Shown here: in pieces, positions 48,191 to 59,627 of the stretch | Numbering within the stretch: the stretch's first letter is position 1 | Layout of the letters: the number at the start of each line of letters is the position of its first letter | Source: Armigeres subalbatus | Lineage: Eukaryota; Arthropoda; Insecta; Diptera; Culicidae | Length of the DNA: 64,000 bases | Reading direction: 5' to 3' | NCBI RefSeq assembly: GCF_024139115.2 | Contig: NC_085141.1 | Span: 373,940,949 to 374,004,948 of the forward strand | Position numbers and translations under genes: made by a program | Notes under the pieces: generated by a model | What the model was told of the DNA's origin: nothing | The model's input: the letters and a program-made list of their open reading frames with translations, nothing else | Databases searched by the model: none

Positions 48191-49515
48191 GAGTAGAGTG
48201 GGGCAAGAGTACGCACTTAGTTTTCAATCGATCATGTGGCCCTTATGAAGCAAGATTCTGCATATCAAATCAGTGTCGATGATTCATATACTCTTCCTTT
48301 ATGTTACCCAATGAAAAAAATATTGGAATTATTGAGATTCGTTTTAGTAGAACCTTTATTGCAAGACAAGTGAAAAACGCACTCTTACCCCACCGGTGGG
48401 GTAAAAGTGCGCATCGGGTGGGGTAAGAGTACGCATTTATCCAATCATGTGCTTTAAGTATACATTAACACAAATAAGAGTTAATAACATTTAATTGATG
48501 TTTAATGAGCATATATTAGGGAATGTTTAAAGATTACGTAACTCTTAAAGGGGGAGGGGGTCCTAAAAATGTGCACTTTCATACGAAAAACCATTGTTTT
48601 ATATATATATAAACAAAAAACTACAGAGGTAAAAATATATATATCAGGTTTCGCGTGGCGTATACAAAAGCATTTTCCTTAGAAAGTCCACCAATCACGT
48701 AGCGTAAATTTTGGCTATTTTATCACAACTCCCCCCTCCCCTATCTTACACTATTTGTATGAATCCTCTAAAAATTATATGGATCGCCACACATCTCGCA
48801 ACCCCTCCCAGCTAAACGTTACGTAATTTATGAATGTTTCTTTTGATTAAATGAAATTATTATTGAGATGAAGCTGTGTTTTCGTACTAAGTTTAGGTGT
48901 ACAACAAGTTCTAACACTATTTCATTATTTCGCTTCAGTGCTTTGTTCGCTAAGTCCTTTCTAACACCGAACTACTTCAACTTATCCTAAAAACTTGTGA
49001 TTATTTCGAATTCTGTCCCTTTTTTCTTAGTTGTGAATCTTTACACTTTGGAAGAAGTCTTATTTCGGCCGGAGATACGGGTTTGACATCATAGCTTGAA
49101 GATTCATATGCGTACTCTTGCCCCACCGGTTCCTGCGTACTTTTACCCCACAGTCCCAAAAAATATTCAAGTAATGGTTTTGACTTCTTGGAAAACTAAC
49201 CGGATTGGTGTTCTGTACCATAAAGTACTCTATATAATAGGTTATCGAAATGGTATAATGTTCACCTGATTGAACGTATAAATGGTAATGAAATACTAGT
49301 TGCGGAAATCCAATTATTTTTAGCAAAATGGCCAAAAAGTTATCTAACTCCATATCTCCCTTGTTGTTTATTCAAATCGTTTACAATTACACATGATAAT
49401 GGTTGGCCAGAATACCTGTCAAACTGATGCAATGCTGCTAGTTTATCTTTTTTTATTACTTAAAAAAATCGAAAACGTACTCTTACCCCACGCGCACTCT
49501 TGCCCCACTCTACTC
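48191..49515. mobile_element. 1.3-kb TIR element with ACTCTTACCCCAC motifs, TA duplication
   Basis: The ends GAGTAGAGTGGGGCAAGAGT and its exact complement are 20-bp perfect inverted repeats flanked by TA (48189-48190, 49516-49517). Copies of the motif TACTCTTRCCCCAC or its complement recur internally at about 48383-48440, 49109-49151 and 49465-49495. No transposase. A second MITE-like segment lies inside (48519-48840). Confidence 0.75.
48519..48840. mobile_element. MITE-like inverted repeat nested in the 48191-49515 element
   Basis: The ends GAATGTTTAAAGATTACGTAAC and its diverged complement near 48818-48840 flank C-rich/G-rich blocks and a ATATAT core. The style matches the Harbinger-like MITE at 60303-60470 (ACGTNAC plus CCCTCCCC blocks). 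Confidence 0.45.
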
Positions 49516-49862
49516 TATATCATATTTTTTCGAAATAATGAAATTTTATCAAACAATTCACAGGTTGACAAATTGATCCCGCGACGCCTTTGGGTGAATG
49601 CGTCAAGGATTAAGTACAGTATACTAGCGAGCGGGCCTTCCTCAATGGTGCGAGGATGCACGACTACAATTTGATTTTTTTTTTCCGAAATTTTTGTTAG
49701 CCGTAAAATACGAAGTTGCATCATTTATTGAAGTCGTGAGGTCAAAAAAGATTCGCACTCGCAATGAATGTAATGAGAAAAACTTAAAATATCTCTTTTT
49801 ATTTAGTATGCAAATAAATAAATAGTCGATGTTATATTAACTCAATCTTATAAATAAGCTTA

Positions 49863-50648
49863 TTAATATGGTGTAAATTTCTCCTCCTTAACCAAGCTAT
49901 TTTCATAGTTTGAAACGATAGCAGATTGCTGGTGATGAAGCTCTTTGTAGCGCTCCATAAGCTTGTTGAGATCCTTTTGAAACTTTACCGCCCGCCCAGT
50001 GTTCATATCCTCGCTCAACACGAGATTTGCCATAACTTCCGAAATCTCAAGCAATTCACCCAATTTAACTTGATCGAATTCTAGTGAATGATTTTCGGTC
50101 CCTTCGACGCAAGTTGAGGCAGCTTCAGGATCGATCAACATTTCCATCATCTCGCTCTCTTCGGACGGAAAGGTAGCAGAAGCACCCAGAGGTGAAATCT
50201 CTCCTTTCGCACCTGGCAGTGAATATCTTTTCGTGAACTTTTCAAACCATCCCGCACTCGCTTGGAATACTCGTTTTTGTGGTACCTCCGTTCCCTGCTC
50301 AGCCTGCAATTGGCCATAGATGTGAAGAGCCCTCGCTCGTATCGTTTCGCTATCCAGCGATTTGTTTTCCCGCTGATTGTCTTCCATCCAGGCGAGCAAC
50401 ATCTTTTCCATTCGCTCGGTTAGCGGGTTACGGACGTACGATGACCGGCTGGCACTTATGTCTGCACCCCGAGTGACGGCTTGCCTGATGCTAGTCGCGT
50501 TATGTCTGATAGTTGCAATTGTTGACGGCGATATGTTGAACTTCCGGCCTATTTGGGCTATTTTTGCTCCCGCAGCAAGACAGTCCAGAATATCGATTTT
50601 TGTTTGTAAGGATAAGCTTTTTCTTATTTTCTTTGGAGCCGGATTCAT
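49863..50648 (-). CDS. CENP-B/pogo-type helix-turn-helix protein without transposase domain
   Basis: This intact single-exon frame of 261 residues starts at MNPAPKKIRKSL (ATG 50648-50646); an upstream in-frame Met at 50696 is less likely because the family homology begins here. Residues ~8-60 form a CENP-B N-terminal HTH (LSLQTKIDILDCLAAGAKIAQIG...ISPSTIATI). Residues ~75-150 form the CENP-B/Tc5-type second HTH, ending in QASAGWFEKFTKRYSLPG. The remaining ~110 residues are acidic and then helical (NKLMERYKELHHQQ), with no DDE core. In pogo/Tigger proteins this pair of HTHs binds DNA. Here it would be a stand-alone DNA-binding protein, as in domesticated pogo derivatives. No terminal repeats flank it within sight. 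Either a host gene or a fragment whose DDE part is lost. Confidence 0.68.
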   Translation of the reverse strand: MNPAPKKIRKSLSLQTKIDILDCLAAGAKIAQIGRKFNISPSTIATIRHNATSIRQAVTRGADISASRSSYVRNPLTERMEKMLLAWMEDNQRENKSLDSETIRARALHIYGQLQAEQGTEVPQKRVFQASAGWFEKFTKRYSLPGAKGEISPLGASATFPSEESEMMEMLIDPEAASTCVEGTENHSLEFDQVKLGELLEISEVMANLVLSEDMNTGRAVKFQKDLNKLMERYKELHHQQSAIVSNYENSLVKEEKFTPY

Positions 50649-50699
50649 TTTAATAATGAGGTGAGCGAAAATAACTGATATCGAAACGATGGTCAACAG

Positions 50700-51244
50700 A
50701 GCAAATAGTGAACTGAAATACAGAATGTATCAATTAATTTACATTACATTATCCTACATATTCGGAATACTTACATATATCAATTATTGTACTTTTCAGT
50801 TAGTGCATCATAGTCATAGTCAGAAGACTCTTAATCTATTATCAGGTTATTAAATAGGTATATGATTTTTTTCACGAACAGCGTCCGCTTATCCACTTTC
50901 TCTCGTATTTTTCGATGACAGTTTAGTTTTTGTTTATCTGTCGGCAAGAAAGCATAAACATTCCACTGCAGTTGTATGCAGTTCATAGCAGGTACGGTGG
51001 ATCTTTACGAGAATATAGAGCGTAGATCGCACATACATCAATGCATTTATTCACACTAGTACAAGTAGATGCCAAACAAACATACATGTCTGTGTTAATA
51101 CAATCCGCGAAGTCGAAGCAAAATTCTTCACACAAACAATGACAGTTCTTTATGGGTTTTTACAGTAGAGCAACAGAGAGAAGGAGATGGCGGCCATGTT
51201 TCACTCAAACTCTGACAGATAGCAATGGGATTTCCCATAGGAGG
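50700..51244. other. Spacer between the HTH gene and the CR1-like element
   Basis: Possible upstream region of the minus-strand HTH gene; no clear core promoter recognised. Confidence 0.3.
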
Positions 51245-52716
51245 GAAGAGCAGAATTTGCTTCGACTTCGCGAATACAAGCTGCCTCGCCAAAGTTTTCG
51301 AAAGTATGATGCTGGATTTTATTTACCCAGCAGTTCAACACATCATAGTTACCGAACAACATGGATTTATTAGGAAACGGTCGACTACTACGAATCTTAT
51401 GAGTTATGTGTCTATGCTAATCGATAGTATAGAAAAGCGACAACAAATCGATTCTGTGTATGTGGACTTCTCGAAGGCTTTCGATCGAGTTCCTCATCAA
51501 CTTGCGGTGGAGAAACTCAGAAGAATCGGCTTCCCTGACTGGTTAGCCACTTGGATCGCTTCATACCTCGACAACCGTTATGCATATGTGAAACTCGGGA
51601 CAGTCAGATCGGTTCCTTTCCGTATTACGTCCGGAGTGCCGCAAGGAAGCCACCTTGGGCCCCTACTTTTTGTGCTTTTTGTGAACGATTTATGCAGCGA
51701 ATTAAAATCTTCAAAATTAATGTATGCCGACGACTTGAAAATGTTTCGAGCCGTAACGTCGCTGGTGGATTGTTGCGCGTTGCAAGCCGATGATGATAAG
51801 CTTTCGGACTGGTGTGACAGAAATGGAATGACGGCGAATGTAAACAAATGTAACATTATCACGTTCACATGTCTGCGCTCTCCAATAATTTTCGAATACA
51901 CTATGCACGACCTAACTTTGAATCAAGTTTCGCTCGTCAAAGATCTAGGTGTTTCACTGGACAGTAAACTTCGGTTTAGTGAGCATATCTGAACCACAAC
52001 AGCTAAAGCTTTTGCCATATTGGGACTTATGAAGCGCAACACCCGAGATTTCAGCGATATTTACTGCCTCAGGACGTTGTGTGCATCGCTGGTTCGCAGT
52101 ATTTTGGAGTATGGCGTAGTCGTATGGGCACCGTATCACGCAACGCAACTAGCTAGAATCGAACATGTTCAGAAAGCTTTCATCAGATTTGCGCTACGAA
52201 GGCTTCCCTGCACACTTACCTCATTTCACCGTATTCGGTAAATTTTACCGAAATCTCAACAGCAGAACTGTTCGGTAATTTATTTTACAGATTTTTTGTA
52301 ATTTTTTCAATTGTTCAATTGTCCAATCACCGAAAATCTGTTGAATTATTTACCGAACAGTTCTGCTGTTGAGATTTCGGTAAAATTTTACCGAATTCGG
52401 CGATTTATTTTAAGTGTGTGGCGTAATAGACGTGAGCTGCCTCCATATGAGCACCTCTGTGAACTCGTGAGTCTTCCTACATTGAGGAGTAGGAGAATGC
52501 TTCTTCAGAGGCTCTTCGTATTCGACGTTCTGCAGAACAACATCGACTGTCCTTATCTCTTGGCGAAACTCCGTTTTAATGCCCCCGAAATAACGTTTGT
52601 TGTGAATGTTTTAATATTATCAGTCATTTGTATGATTTTAATTTAAGTAAACGGATGTTCAAGTCGCGTATTAGTATTAGTTCTTAAGTTAAGAATCCTA
52701 TATTAATGGACATAGG
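51245..52716 (+). mobile_element. CR1/Jockey-like non-LTR element, 5'-truncated, 3' tail resumes at 56052
   Basis: The frame (from ~51245) starts inside the reverse transcriptase (SCLAKVFESM), then EQHGFIRKRSTTTNL, YVDFSKAFDRVPH, SGVPQGSHLGPLLF and LMYADDLKMF (YADD near 51723-51734). A stop at 51990 (TGA) interrupts it. The thumb and C-terminal region continue in frame from 51993 with IEHVQKAFIRFALRRLP, a MITE (52211-52418), then ELPPYEHLCEL and LLQRLFVFDVL, stopping near 52644. The tail is split by the RTE insertion and resumes for ~40 bp after 56051. No endonuclease remains. It is dead: 5' truncation, stop, MITE. Confidence 0.82.
52211..52418. mobile_element. 208-bp foldback MITE in the CR1-like element, TG duplication
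   Basis: The ends CACACTTA and TAAGTGTG sit between TG dinucleotides (52209-52210, 52419-52420). Excising the element plus one TG restores the coding frame (a Trp codon). Long internal inverted arms begin GGTAAATTTTACCGAAATC. It is related to the MITE at 3328-3510. Confidence 0.75.
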
Positions 52717-55700
52717 ATCCCTACTGCAGCGAAACCAAATAGCTGGACGGACTTATTGAAAATTGTACCACTCGTGTTAATCCCTGCTCTTCGTATTACC
52801 CCTTCCAAAGCGATGTTGAATAGCAAACACGAAAGACCATCACCTTGCCGTAACCCTCTGCGGGTTTCGAAGGGACTCGAGAATGCCCCTGAAACTCGAA
52901 CTACGCACATCACCCGATCCATCGTCGCTTTGATCAACCGTGTCAGTTTATCCGGAAAACCGTGTTCGTGCATTAGCTGCCATAGCTGGTCCCGATCGAT
53001 TGTATCATATGCGGCTTTGAAGTCGATGAATAGATGATGTGTGGGCACGTTGTATTCGCGGCATTTCTGCAGTACTTGGCGAATGGCGAACACCTGGTCC
53101 GTGGTGGAGCGTTCGCCCATAAAACCCGCCTGGTACTGCCCTACGAACTCCCTTGCAGTTGGTGCTAGTCGACGGCATAAAATTTGGGAGAGTACCTTGT
53201 AGGCGGCGTTCAGCAATGTGATTGCGCGGTAGTTGCTACAATCCAGCTTATCGCCCTTTTTGTAGATGGGACACACGACACCTTCCATCCACTCCTGCGG
53301 CAAAATTCCTCCTCCCAAATCTTGGTAATGACCCAGTGCAGCGCTCTAGCCAGTGCCTCACCACCGTGTTTAAATAGCTCTCCTGGTAGTTGGTCAACCC
53401 CAGGGGCTTTGTTGTTCTTCAGCCGGCCAATCTCCTCCTGGATTTCCTGGAGATCCGGAGCCGGTAGAATTCTGTCCTGCGCGCGTTCTCCCAGGTCCAT
53501 CACCAAACCGCCATCTTCGTCTGCCACATCGCCATTCAGGTGTTCTTCGTAGTGCTGCCGCCACCTTTGGATCACCTCACGCTCGTTCGTAAGAAGGTTC
53601 CCGTTTATGTCCTTACACATATCAGGCTGTGGCACGTGGCCCTTACGTGAACGGTTTAACTTCTCATAGAACTTTCGTGTGTTATTAGCGCGGTACAGTT
53701 GCTCCGTTTCTTCACGGTCTCGATCTTCCTGCTGGCGCTTTTCCTCCGGAAAATCGAGTTTTGTCTGTTCCGCGCCTGTTTATATCGTGCTTCGTTCGCC
53801 CTCGTGCGGTGTTGCAGCAATCTCGCCCATGCTGCATTCTTCTCTTCCACTAACTGCTCACATTCGCCGTCATACCAGTCGTTTCTCTGATCCGAGGGCA
53901 CCGTGCCAAGTGCAGCGGTTGCGGTGCTACCAATGGCGGATCGAATATCTCTCCAGCCATCTTCAAGAGACGCTGCGCCTAGCTGCTCTTCCGTTGGAAG
54001 TGCCACTTCCAGCTGCTGCGCGTATTCTTGGGCTAGTCTACCGTCTTGTAGTCGCCCAATGTTAAGCCGCGGCGTCCGACTTCGACGCGTGTTGTACACC
54101 GTCGAGAGTTTTGAGCGCAGGCATACTGCAACGAGGTAGTGGTCGGATTCAATATTCGCACTGTGGTAAGTGCGGACGTTCGTGATGTCGGAGAAGAATT
54201 TACCGTCGATTAGAACGTGGTCGATTTGGTTTTCCGTTTCTTGGTTAGGTGATCTCCATGTGGCCTTGTGGATATTTTTGCGGGGAAAGAAGGTGCTTCG
54301 GACTACCATTCCGCGGGAGGCTGCGAAGTTTATGCATCGTTGGCCGTTGTCATTCGATACGGTGTGCAGACTATCCGGTCCGATGACCGGTCTATACATT
54401 TCCTCCCTTCCTACCTGTGCGTTCATGTCACCGATGACGATTTTAACGTCCCGCAGTGGGCATCCATCGTATGTCTGCTCCAGCTGTGCGTAGAACGCTT
54501 CTTTCTCGTCGTCGGGTCTCCCTTCGTGTGGGCAGTGCACGTTGATGATGCTATAGTTGAAGAAACGGCCTTTAATCCTCAGCTTGCACATCCTTGCGTT
54601 GATTGGCTGCCACCCAATCACGCGTTGGCGCATCTTACCCAGCACTATGAAGCCGGTTCCCAGCTCGTTGGTGGTGCCACAGCTTTGGTAGAAGGTAGCC
54701 GCTCGATGCCCGCTTTTCCACACTTTCTGTCCTGTCCAGCAAATCTCCTGCAGCGCCACGACGTCGAAGTTGCGGGGATGTAATTCATCGTAGATCATCC
54801 TGTCGCAACCTGCGAAACCTAGCGACTTGCAATTCCATGTTCCAAGCTTCCAATCGTGATCCTGTATTCGTCGCCTAGGTCTTTGCCGATTATATCGAGT
54901 CGCATTATCTCTTATATTGTTCGTAATGATTGGTTTTCTAGGCGGCTTATTGGGCCTGCGCAAACCTCCTGTCTCGTCGGAGGGCCGTCGTGTCAGGGCT
55001 GTTTAGCGTCCCACCTAACACCAGGACTTGGGCTTGTGCGCTTTGAGCGGCACACGGTCGCTTTGGTGGGGCCTACTTGCGGATACATGCAGCTTTTTAT
55101 AGAGGTTTAACAGGGCCCACTGTCAAACCCCACCACATCCTAGGCAAGCCCCACAACTCGCAGATGGCCTGGGGAGGGATCGTAAAGCCCTTGGACATAG
55201 TCCCTGCTGCCCGAGCAGGGATACATAGATATTATGGCACGTAACTTTGAGAAGATGGAGGAAGCCTACATCAGACTGAAGAGGGAAGCTAAGCGGATCG
55301 GACTAGTCATCAACACGTCGAAGACGAAGTACATGATAGGAAGAGGTTCAAGAGAAGACAATGTGAGCCACCCACCGCGAGTTTGCATCGGTGGTGACGA
55401 AATCGAGGTGGTAGAAGAATTTGTGTACTTGGGCTCACTGGTGACTGCCGAAAATGACACCAGCAGAGAAATTCGGAGACGCATAGTGGCTGGAAATCGT
55501 ACGTACTTTGGACTCCGCAAGACGCTCCGATCGAATAGAGTTCGCCGCCGTACCAAACTGACAACCTACAAAACGCTAATTAGACCGGTAGTCCTCTACG
55601 GACACGAGACCTGGACGATGCTCGTGGAGGACCAACGCGCACTTGGAGTTTTCGAAAGGAAAGTGCTGCGTACCATCTATGGTGGGGTGCAGATGGCGGA

Positions 55701-56051
55701 CGGTACGTGGAGGAGGCGAATGAACCACGAATTGCATCAGCTGTTGGGAGAACCATCCATCGTTCACACCGCGAAAATCGGACGACTGCGATGGGCCGGG
55801 CACGTAGCCAGAATGTCGGACAGTAACCCGGTGAAAATGGTTCTCGACAACGATCCGACGGGCACAAGAAGGCGAGGTGCGCAGCGGGCAAGGTGGATCG
55901 ATCAGGTGGAAGATGACTTGCGGACCCTCCGTAGACTGCGTGGTTGGCGACGTGTAGCCATGGACCGAGCCGAATGGAGAAGACTCTTATATACCGCACA
56001 GGCCACTTCGGCCTTAGTCTGAATAAATAATAATAATAATCCCTACTGCAG
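52717..56051. mobile_element. RTE-like retrotransposon, full-length but 5'-inverted (twin-primed), 13-bp TSD
   Basis: ATCCCTACTGCAG is duplicated at 52717-52729 and 56039-56051. The left part (52730-55212) is antisense: 5' UTR from 55212 leftwards, endonuclease frame 54963-53656 (TWNCKSLGF, LQEICWTG, IGDMNAQVG), then RT frames to 52730 (QYQAGFMGERSTTDQ, LFIDFKAAYDTID, GLRQGDGLSCLLF), breaking off inside the FADD motif. The right part (55223-56038) is sense: frame from 55234 to 56022 (NFEKMEEAYIRLKREA, GHETWTML, RWAGHVARM), then an AAT-repeat tail. The break points are within ~9 bp of each other in the element, with ~10 bp of filler at 55213-55222. Two frameshifts lie in the inverted part. Confidence 0.9.
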
Positions 56052-57510
56052 ACCACATACTGATTATAAGCATTAAACATACATCAGATTGATTGATTTT
56101 GTAGATATTGAAACAGCAATTTCGGGGCACAATTCATAAGCAACAAATATTGATTCAAATGTCATAGAACATAAAAAGTTGAATATATTGGCAGATATTC
56201 TAAAATTCTGATGAAACTCGTTGAAGCAAACATAGAATAGTTTATTAATGAACCTGAGACGATTCACTAGCTATTTCTAACAGAAAAAAATCAGGAAAAA
56301 AGTAGGAGAACTCAATCAAAATCATTTAAATCAAATTATGTAAATTATAGATAGTGAAAGTCATAGATGAGAATCCATTTGCCGCAGACGGCAGAACTGG
56401 CAACTGAATTAATTGCGAAGAAAAACTGACGACATTGTAAAATCTCATATTAAAAACAAAATAAACTTTCACCTTCCATCGGGATTTCAAAAGTGCAATC
56501 AATCAAATAATAATGAAGTTTTCACATTACAATTGTCGAAATGAATAGCGACGTAAAATTACCAGGCTATAGACATCCCTATCTAACTCCCTTAGCCTAA
56601 AAATAGCCACCATGTCCCGGGCACAGTGTGCAGATAGACCGCTGTCAGTTGCATGAGATGTCAACAATCGTCAACAACACCAATGATTGTAGCTTGATAA
56701 TTAAAAATATCCACAACAATAAAAGAGCAGGATTTATTTTTAAATTCTGCTCAAGCTTTTCACGGTGAAATAAAAGACAAATTGTTGTTCTCCATGTAAG
56801 TAAAATCAAAATTAATCATATAGATAAGTTTTGAATCAATTAAACTCATTAGTCATATTTAATGAATATTCCCGATTAAAGTTGCATATTGAAGAAAGCT
56901 GAATTCGGATGTTTTATGATGTTAAGCTTTTTTAGATTTGACGTACGTTGCTCGGCGTTGGTGTTGGTGTTGGCTACGCTAAACATGAGCTCTTAGCATA
57001 GGCCTGAAAATTACCGAAATCCGCTGTCGGAATGTGTCAATGGATAGATTTTTGTAACTTGCCGGAAAGATTTCCCGTTCCAAACAGCGCAAGATTATGC
57101 AGCGTGACTACATTTTTTTTTAAATTTCATTAATTTTCAAATCCATTTGTAGCTACATTTTAGGGCGAACAATTCAAGACATAGCTGGTAAAATTTCTTC
57201 CGTGTTCCGTGCTTTGCGAACGTACCGCATATTTCATCGGTGAAAGAGTCTCCTTCTGTTCCGTTATCAAATCCAGTTCAGCAGCTCAAGATCACAGAAA
57301 ACGGCACAGCGCTGGGACAGGAAAACATTGAAAAGATTGGGAATAGGAAGGATTACGAGTTTCTTGATAAGCCATTGGAACATCCTGAAGTTCTCGGGTT
57401 GGAGAAACGCCAATTAGCTTGAAAAACATACCCATTCCTGACTAGGAGAATTACAGAACTTGTACGGTTGCCGAAAGCCGTTCGCAAATTGATGTCCGGT
57501 AATATTTAAT
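56052..57510. other. CR1 tail remnant and unassigned DNA
   Basis: The first ~40 bp, ending in GATTGATTG, appear to be the displaced 3' tail of the CR1-like element. The rest shows no gene I recognise. An open stretch at 57150-57422 (+) encodes a hydrophilic peptide (NPVQQLKITENGTALGQE) of unknown origin. Confidence 0.35.
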
Positions 57511-57722
57511 CGAAAATCAAGTCGTTTTCGGTCGTTGCAGTCTTGTAAAGCAGCAAAAACAGGTTTACTTCTGCATCCGACGGTTTCGGTAATTTATTTT
57601 ACCTTTTTCAAGGATTTGAGTAAAATTTCGGTAAAATAAATTACCGAAACCGTCGGATGCAGAAGTAAACCTATTTTTGCTGCTTTACAAGACTGCAACG
57701 GCCGAAAACGACTTGATTTTCG
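57511..57722. mobile_element. 212-bp hairpin MITE
   Basis: Arms of 93 bp (57511-57603 and 57630-57722) are reverse complements with only a few mismatches around a 26-bp loop. The outer ends are CGAAAATCAAGTCG and its complement; the inner part carries GGTAATTTATTTTACC as in the MITE at 52211. GGTAATATTTAAT occurs just before it (57498-57510) and again ~30 bp after it, which may mark a larger original unit. Confidence 0.8.
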
Positions 57723-58200
57723 AATAAGTTTTCCACAGTCGCCAAGAGTTATTTCGGTAATATTTAATATTGAAAAGTACAAATGTATTACTTTATTTCT
57801 TTTTAATTTTTTAGTTGTATATTCCTGAAAAATCTTGCGGCTAGAAAATGAAAATGCGAAATTAAAAAGTTGAAGAGCTGCAGAAATATAGCCAAACGGA
57901 AGCACAAACAGGTGAAAGTAGCAGTAGGTGATGATCAATTCATGGTACAAGGAAACATAAAGAAAAAGGTCATATACTTCCCGGAATCAATTGTTCTAGG
58001 AGAAGGATTATCCACAAATGTTGTAGACATCGCACATTGAACAGATCTGGTTCTAATTAATTGCATATTATTCGCCAACTCGGCCGTACGAAAATCTTTT
58101 TTTTTTTTTTTGTTAAATATCTTGGCTATGCATATGCACAGCACATGTTTTGAAATGAACAAATTGATATACTCGATTAAGCTGAACACCGGAATACGGG
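57723..58200. other. Unassigned AT-rich DNA
   Basis: No gene or repeat recognised. Confidence 0.3.
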
Positions 58201-58212
58201 ACTAGCGATAGT

Positions 58213-58283
58213 GGTCTTGTTATGTGGGGTTATCACAGCTATCTAGAGAGTAGGAGGTTGAGTGTTCGAGTCCCTCCAAGACA
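58213..58283 (+). repeat. tRNA-like sequence, left arm
   Basis: A 71-base tRNA-like fold: acceptor GTCTTG/CAAGAC, D-stem TGTG/CACA, anticodon-type hairpin with loop CTAGAGA, and T-arm with loop TTCGAGT. The T-stem has one mismatch (GAGTG against CCCTC), so its B box is slightly impaired. Probably the promoter part of a tRNA-derived SINE rather than a working tRNA. Confidence 0.5.
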
Positions 58284-59234
58284 CGTGGATCCTTTTTCGC
58301 AATTTCCATATCGCTACTCAAGTACGTTAAACCTAATTTCGCTAGTGGCGCGCTAGTCTAATTCAATATGCTAAAAGAAAGGTGTGGAGGAACTCGATGT
58401 TTAATAGTAAGCTGTAAACATAAACACAATTTGAGGGGAATGTATGTGACGTCACACGGTCTCATTTCATTCTTCGACCATGGTCGGAATACCTTGTCAT
58501 TAATGTTTTTTTTTGCTGCCAACGAAATACATCTATCATTTACAATAAATAAATAAAAGCAGCATCTGCAAGACCAATGAAAACACTTCAAATCAACGCA
58601 ATTTCATTTAAAAAAAAACTTTCCACATTAGTTAATTGAGTACTTCTGCCATCTTCCGCGAAGCATCCATTTTACAGAATTCACTGAAAATTTCGTATTA
58701 TGTATTGTGCAATATTCATATAAACATTCAGCCTCCTATTTTGAAGCATACAAATACTCTTGATATGCTGAAATGTCTGAAGTGAATATCCTGAAAAAAA
58801 AGATCAAATGTCATTAGAAACAAAATTAATTACCTTTTACCGCGGAATATTTTTTCGTGTTATTGATATGATAACAAATTGTTGGTTACCCATAGACACG
58901 ATGGTGCGCTACGCGGCGCTAGGAGGAGAAATCAAAGAAAATTCAATAACAAACTATGTGACGTCATCCGTTGTCATGTAATTGAGACGTTGCTAAGACG
59001 CGACGGAAACGACGCACTACTACAAGCAATCTGCTGTGTGATTGTGTGATACACAAAGTGATCACCACACCTTTCTTTTAGCATATTGAGTCTTATTAGG
59101 GCCTAATTAGACTAACGCACTACTAGCGAAGTTAGGTTTAACGAACGGATTGCGAGAAAAATCCAACTTCGCTAGTCCCCCAGTTCGGTTTTCAACTTGA
59201 GTAGCGATATGAAAATTGCGAAAAAGGATCCACG

Positions 59235-59305
59235 TGTCTTGGAGGGACTCGAACCCTCAACCTCCTACTCTCTAGATAGCTGTGATAACCCCACATAACA
59301 AGACC
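59235..59305 (-). repeat. tRNA-like sequence, right arm
   Basis: The same fold as the left arm, but with a perfect T-stem (GAGGG/CCCTC) and a good B box (GGTTCGAGTCC). The anticodon-position triplet would be AGA, but there is no long variable arm, so a serine tRNA is unlikely. Confidence 0.5.
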
Positions 59306-59310
59306 ACTTA

Positions 59311-59625
59311 AATGTCACGTAACAAGCTGTGTTGACGACAAATAGTATATTGTTAGGCGTTGCTCGAGTATTGATTTCCTCACTGCAAAAATTCCACACA
59401 TTTTTATTGGCAAAAATCCATTAATTTGACTCATAATGTTTATAAGTGCACACATAACCATTTATAATCAAATAAAATGTGTGTGTGGTCTCTAATATGC
59501 AATTATTAAATTTATGTGTGGATACAAATTGTATATATTTGAATTCTCAAATGACAAAAATTTATGTGTGCGATAAATATATTTAAAATGAAGAATTTTC
59601 TCAGTCCTGGGTAGAATATGAATCC
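59311..59625. other. AT-rich spacer with TTATGTGTG/CACACAT words
   Basis: Repeated ACACAT and ATGTGTG words between ~59395 and 59575 suggest another small decayed MITE (CACTGCAAAAATTC near the left, GAATTTTCTCAGT near the right). Boundaries not secure. Confidence 0.35.
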
Positions 59626-59627
59626 TA

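Larger units (their letters stand above)
58201..59310. mobile_element. 1.1-kb inverted-repeat element with tRNA-like sequence in both arms
   Basis: The left arm (about 58205-58385) and right arm (about 59063-59310) are reverse complements, including ATATGCTAAAAGAAAGGTGTGG at the inner edge. The right arm has ~65 extra bases near 59150-59210. Each arm carries the tRNA-like segment listed separately. The central ~680 bp has TGTGACGTCA words near both inner edges and no coding. No target duplication was identified. Confidence 0.65.

Noticed and set aside
57511..57722. microRNA precursor
   Set aside because: The stem is too long and too perfect, and its core is shared with other MITEs in the window.
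58213..58283. Functional tRNA gene
   Set aside because: Mismatch in the T-stem, a G-A mismatch at the acceptor end, an irregular D-arm offset and location in a repeated inverted arm point to a SINE-type remnant.
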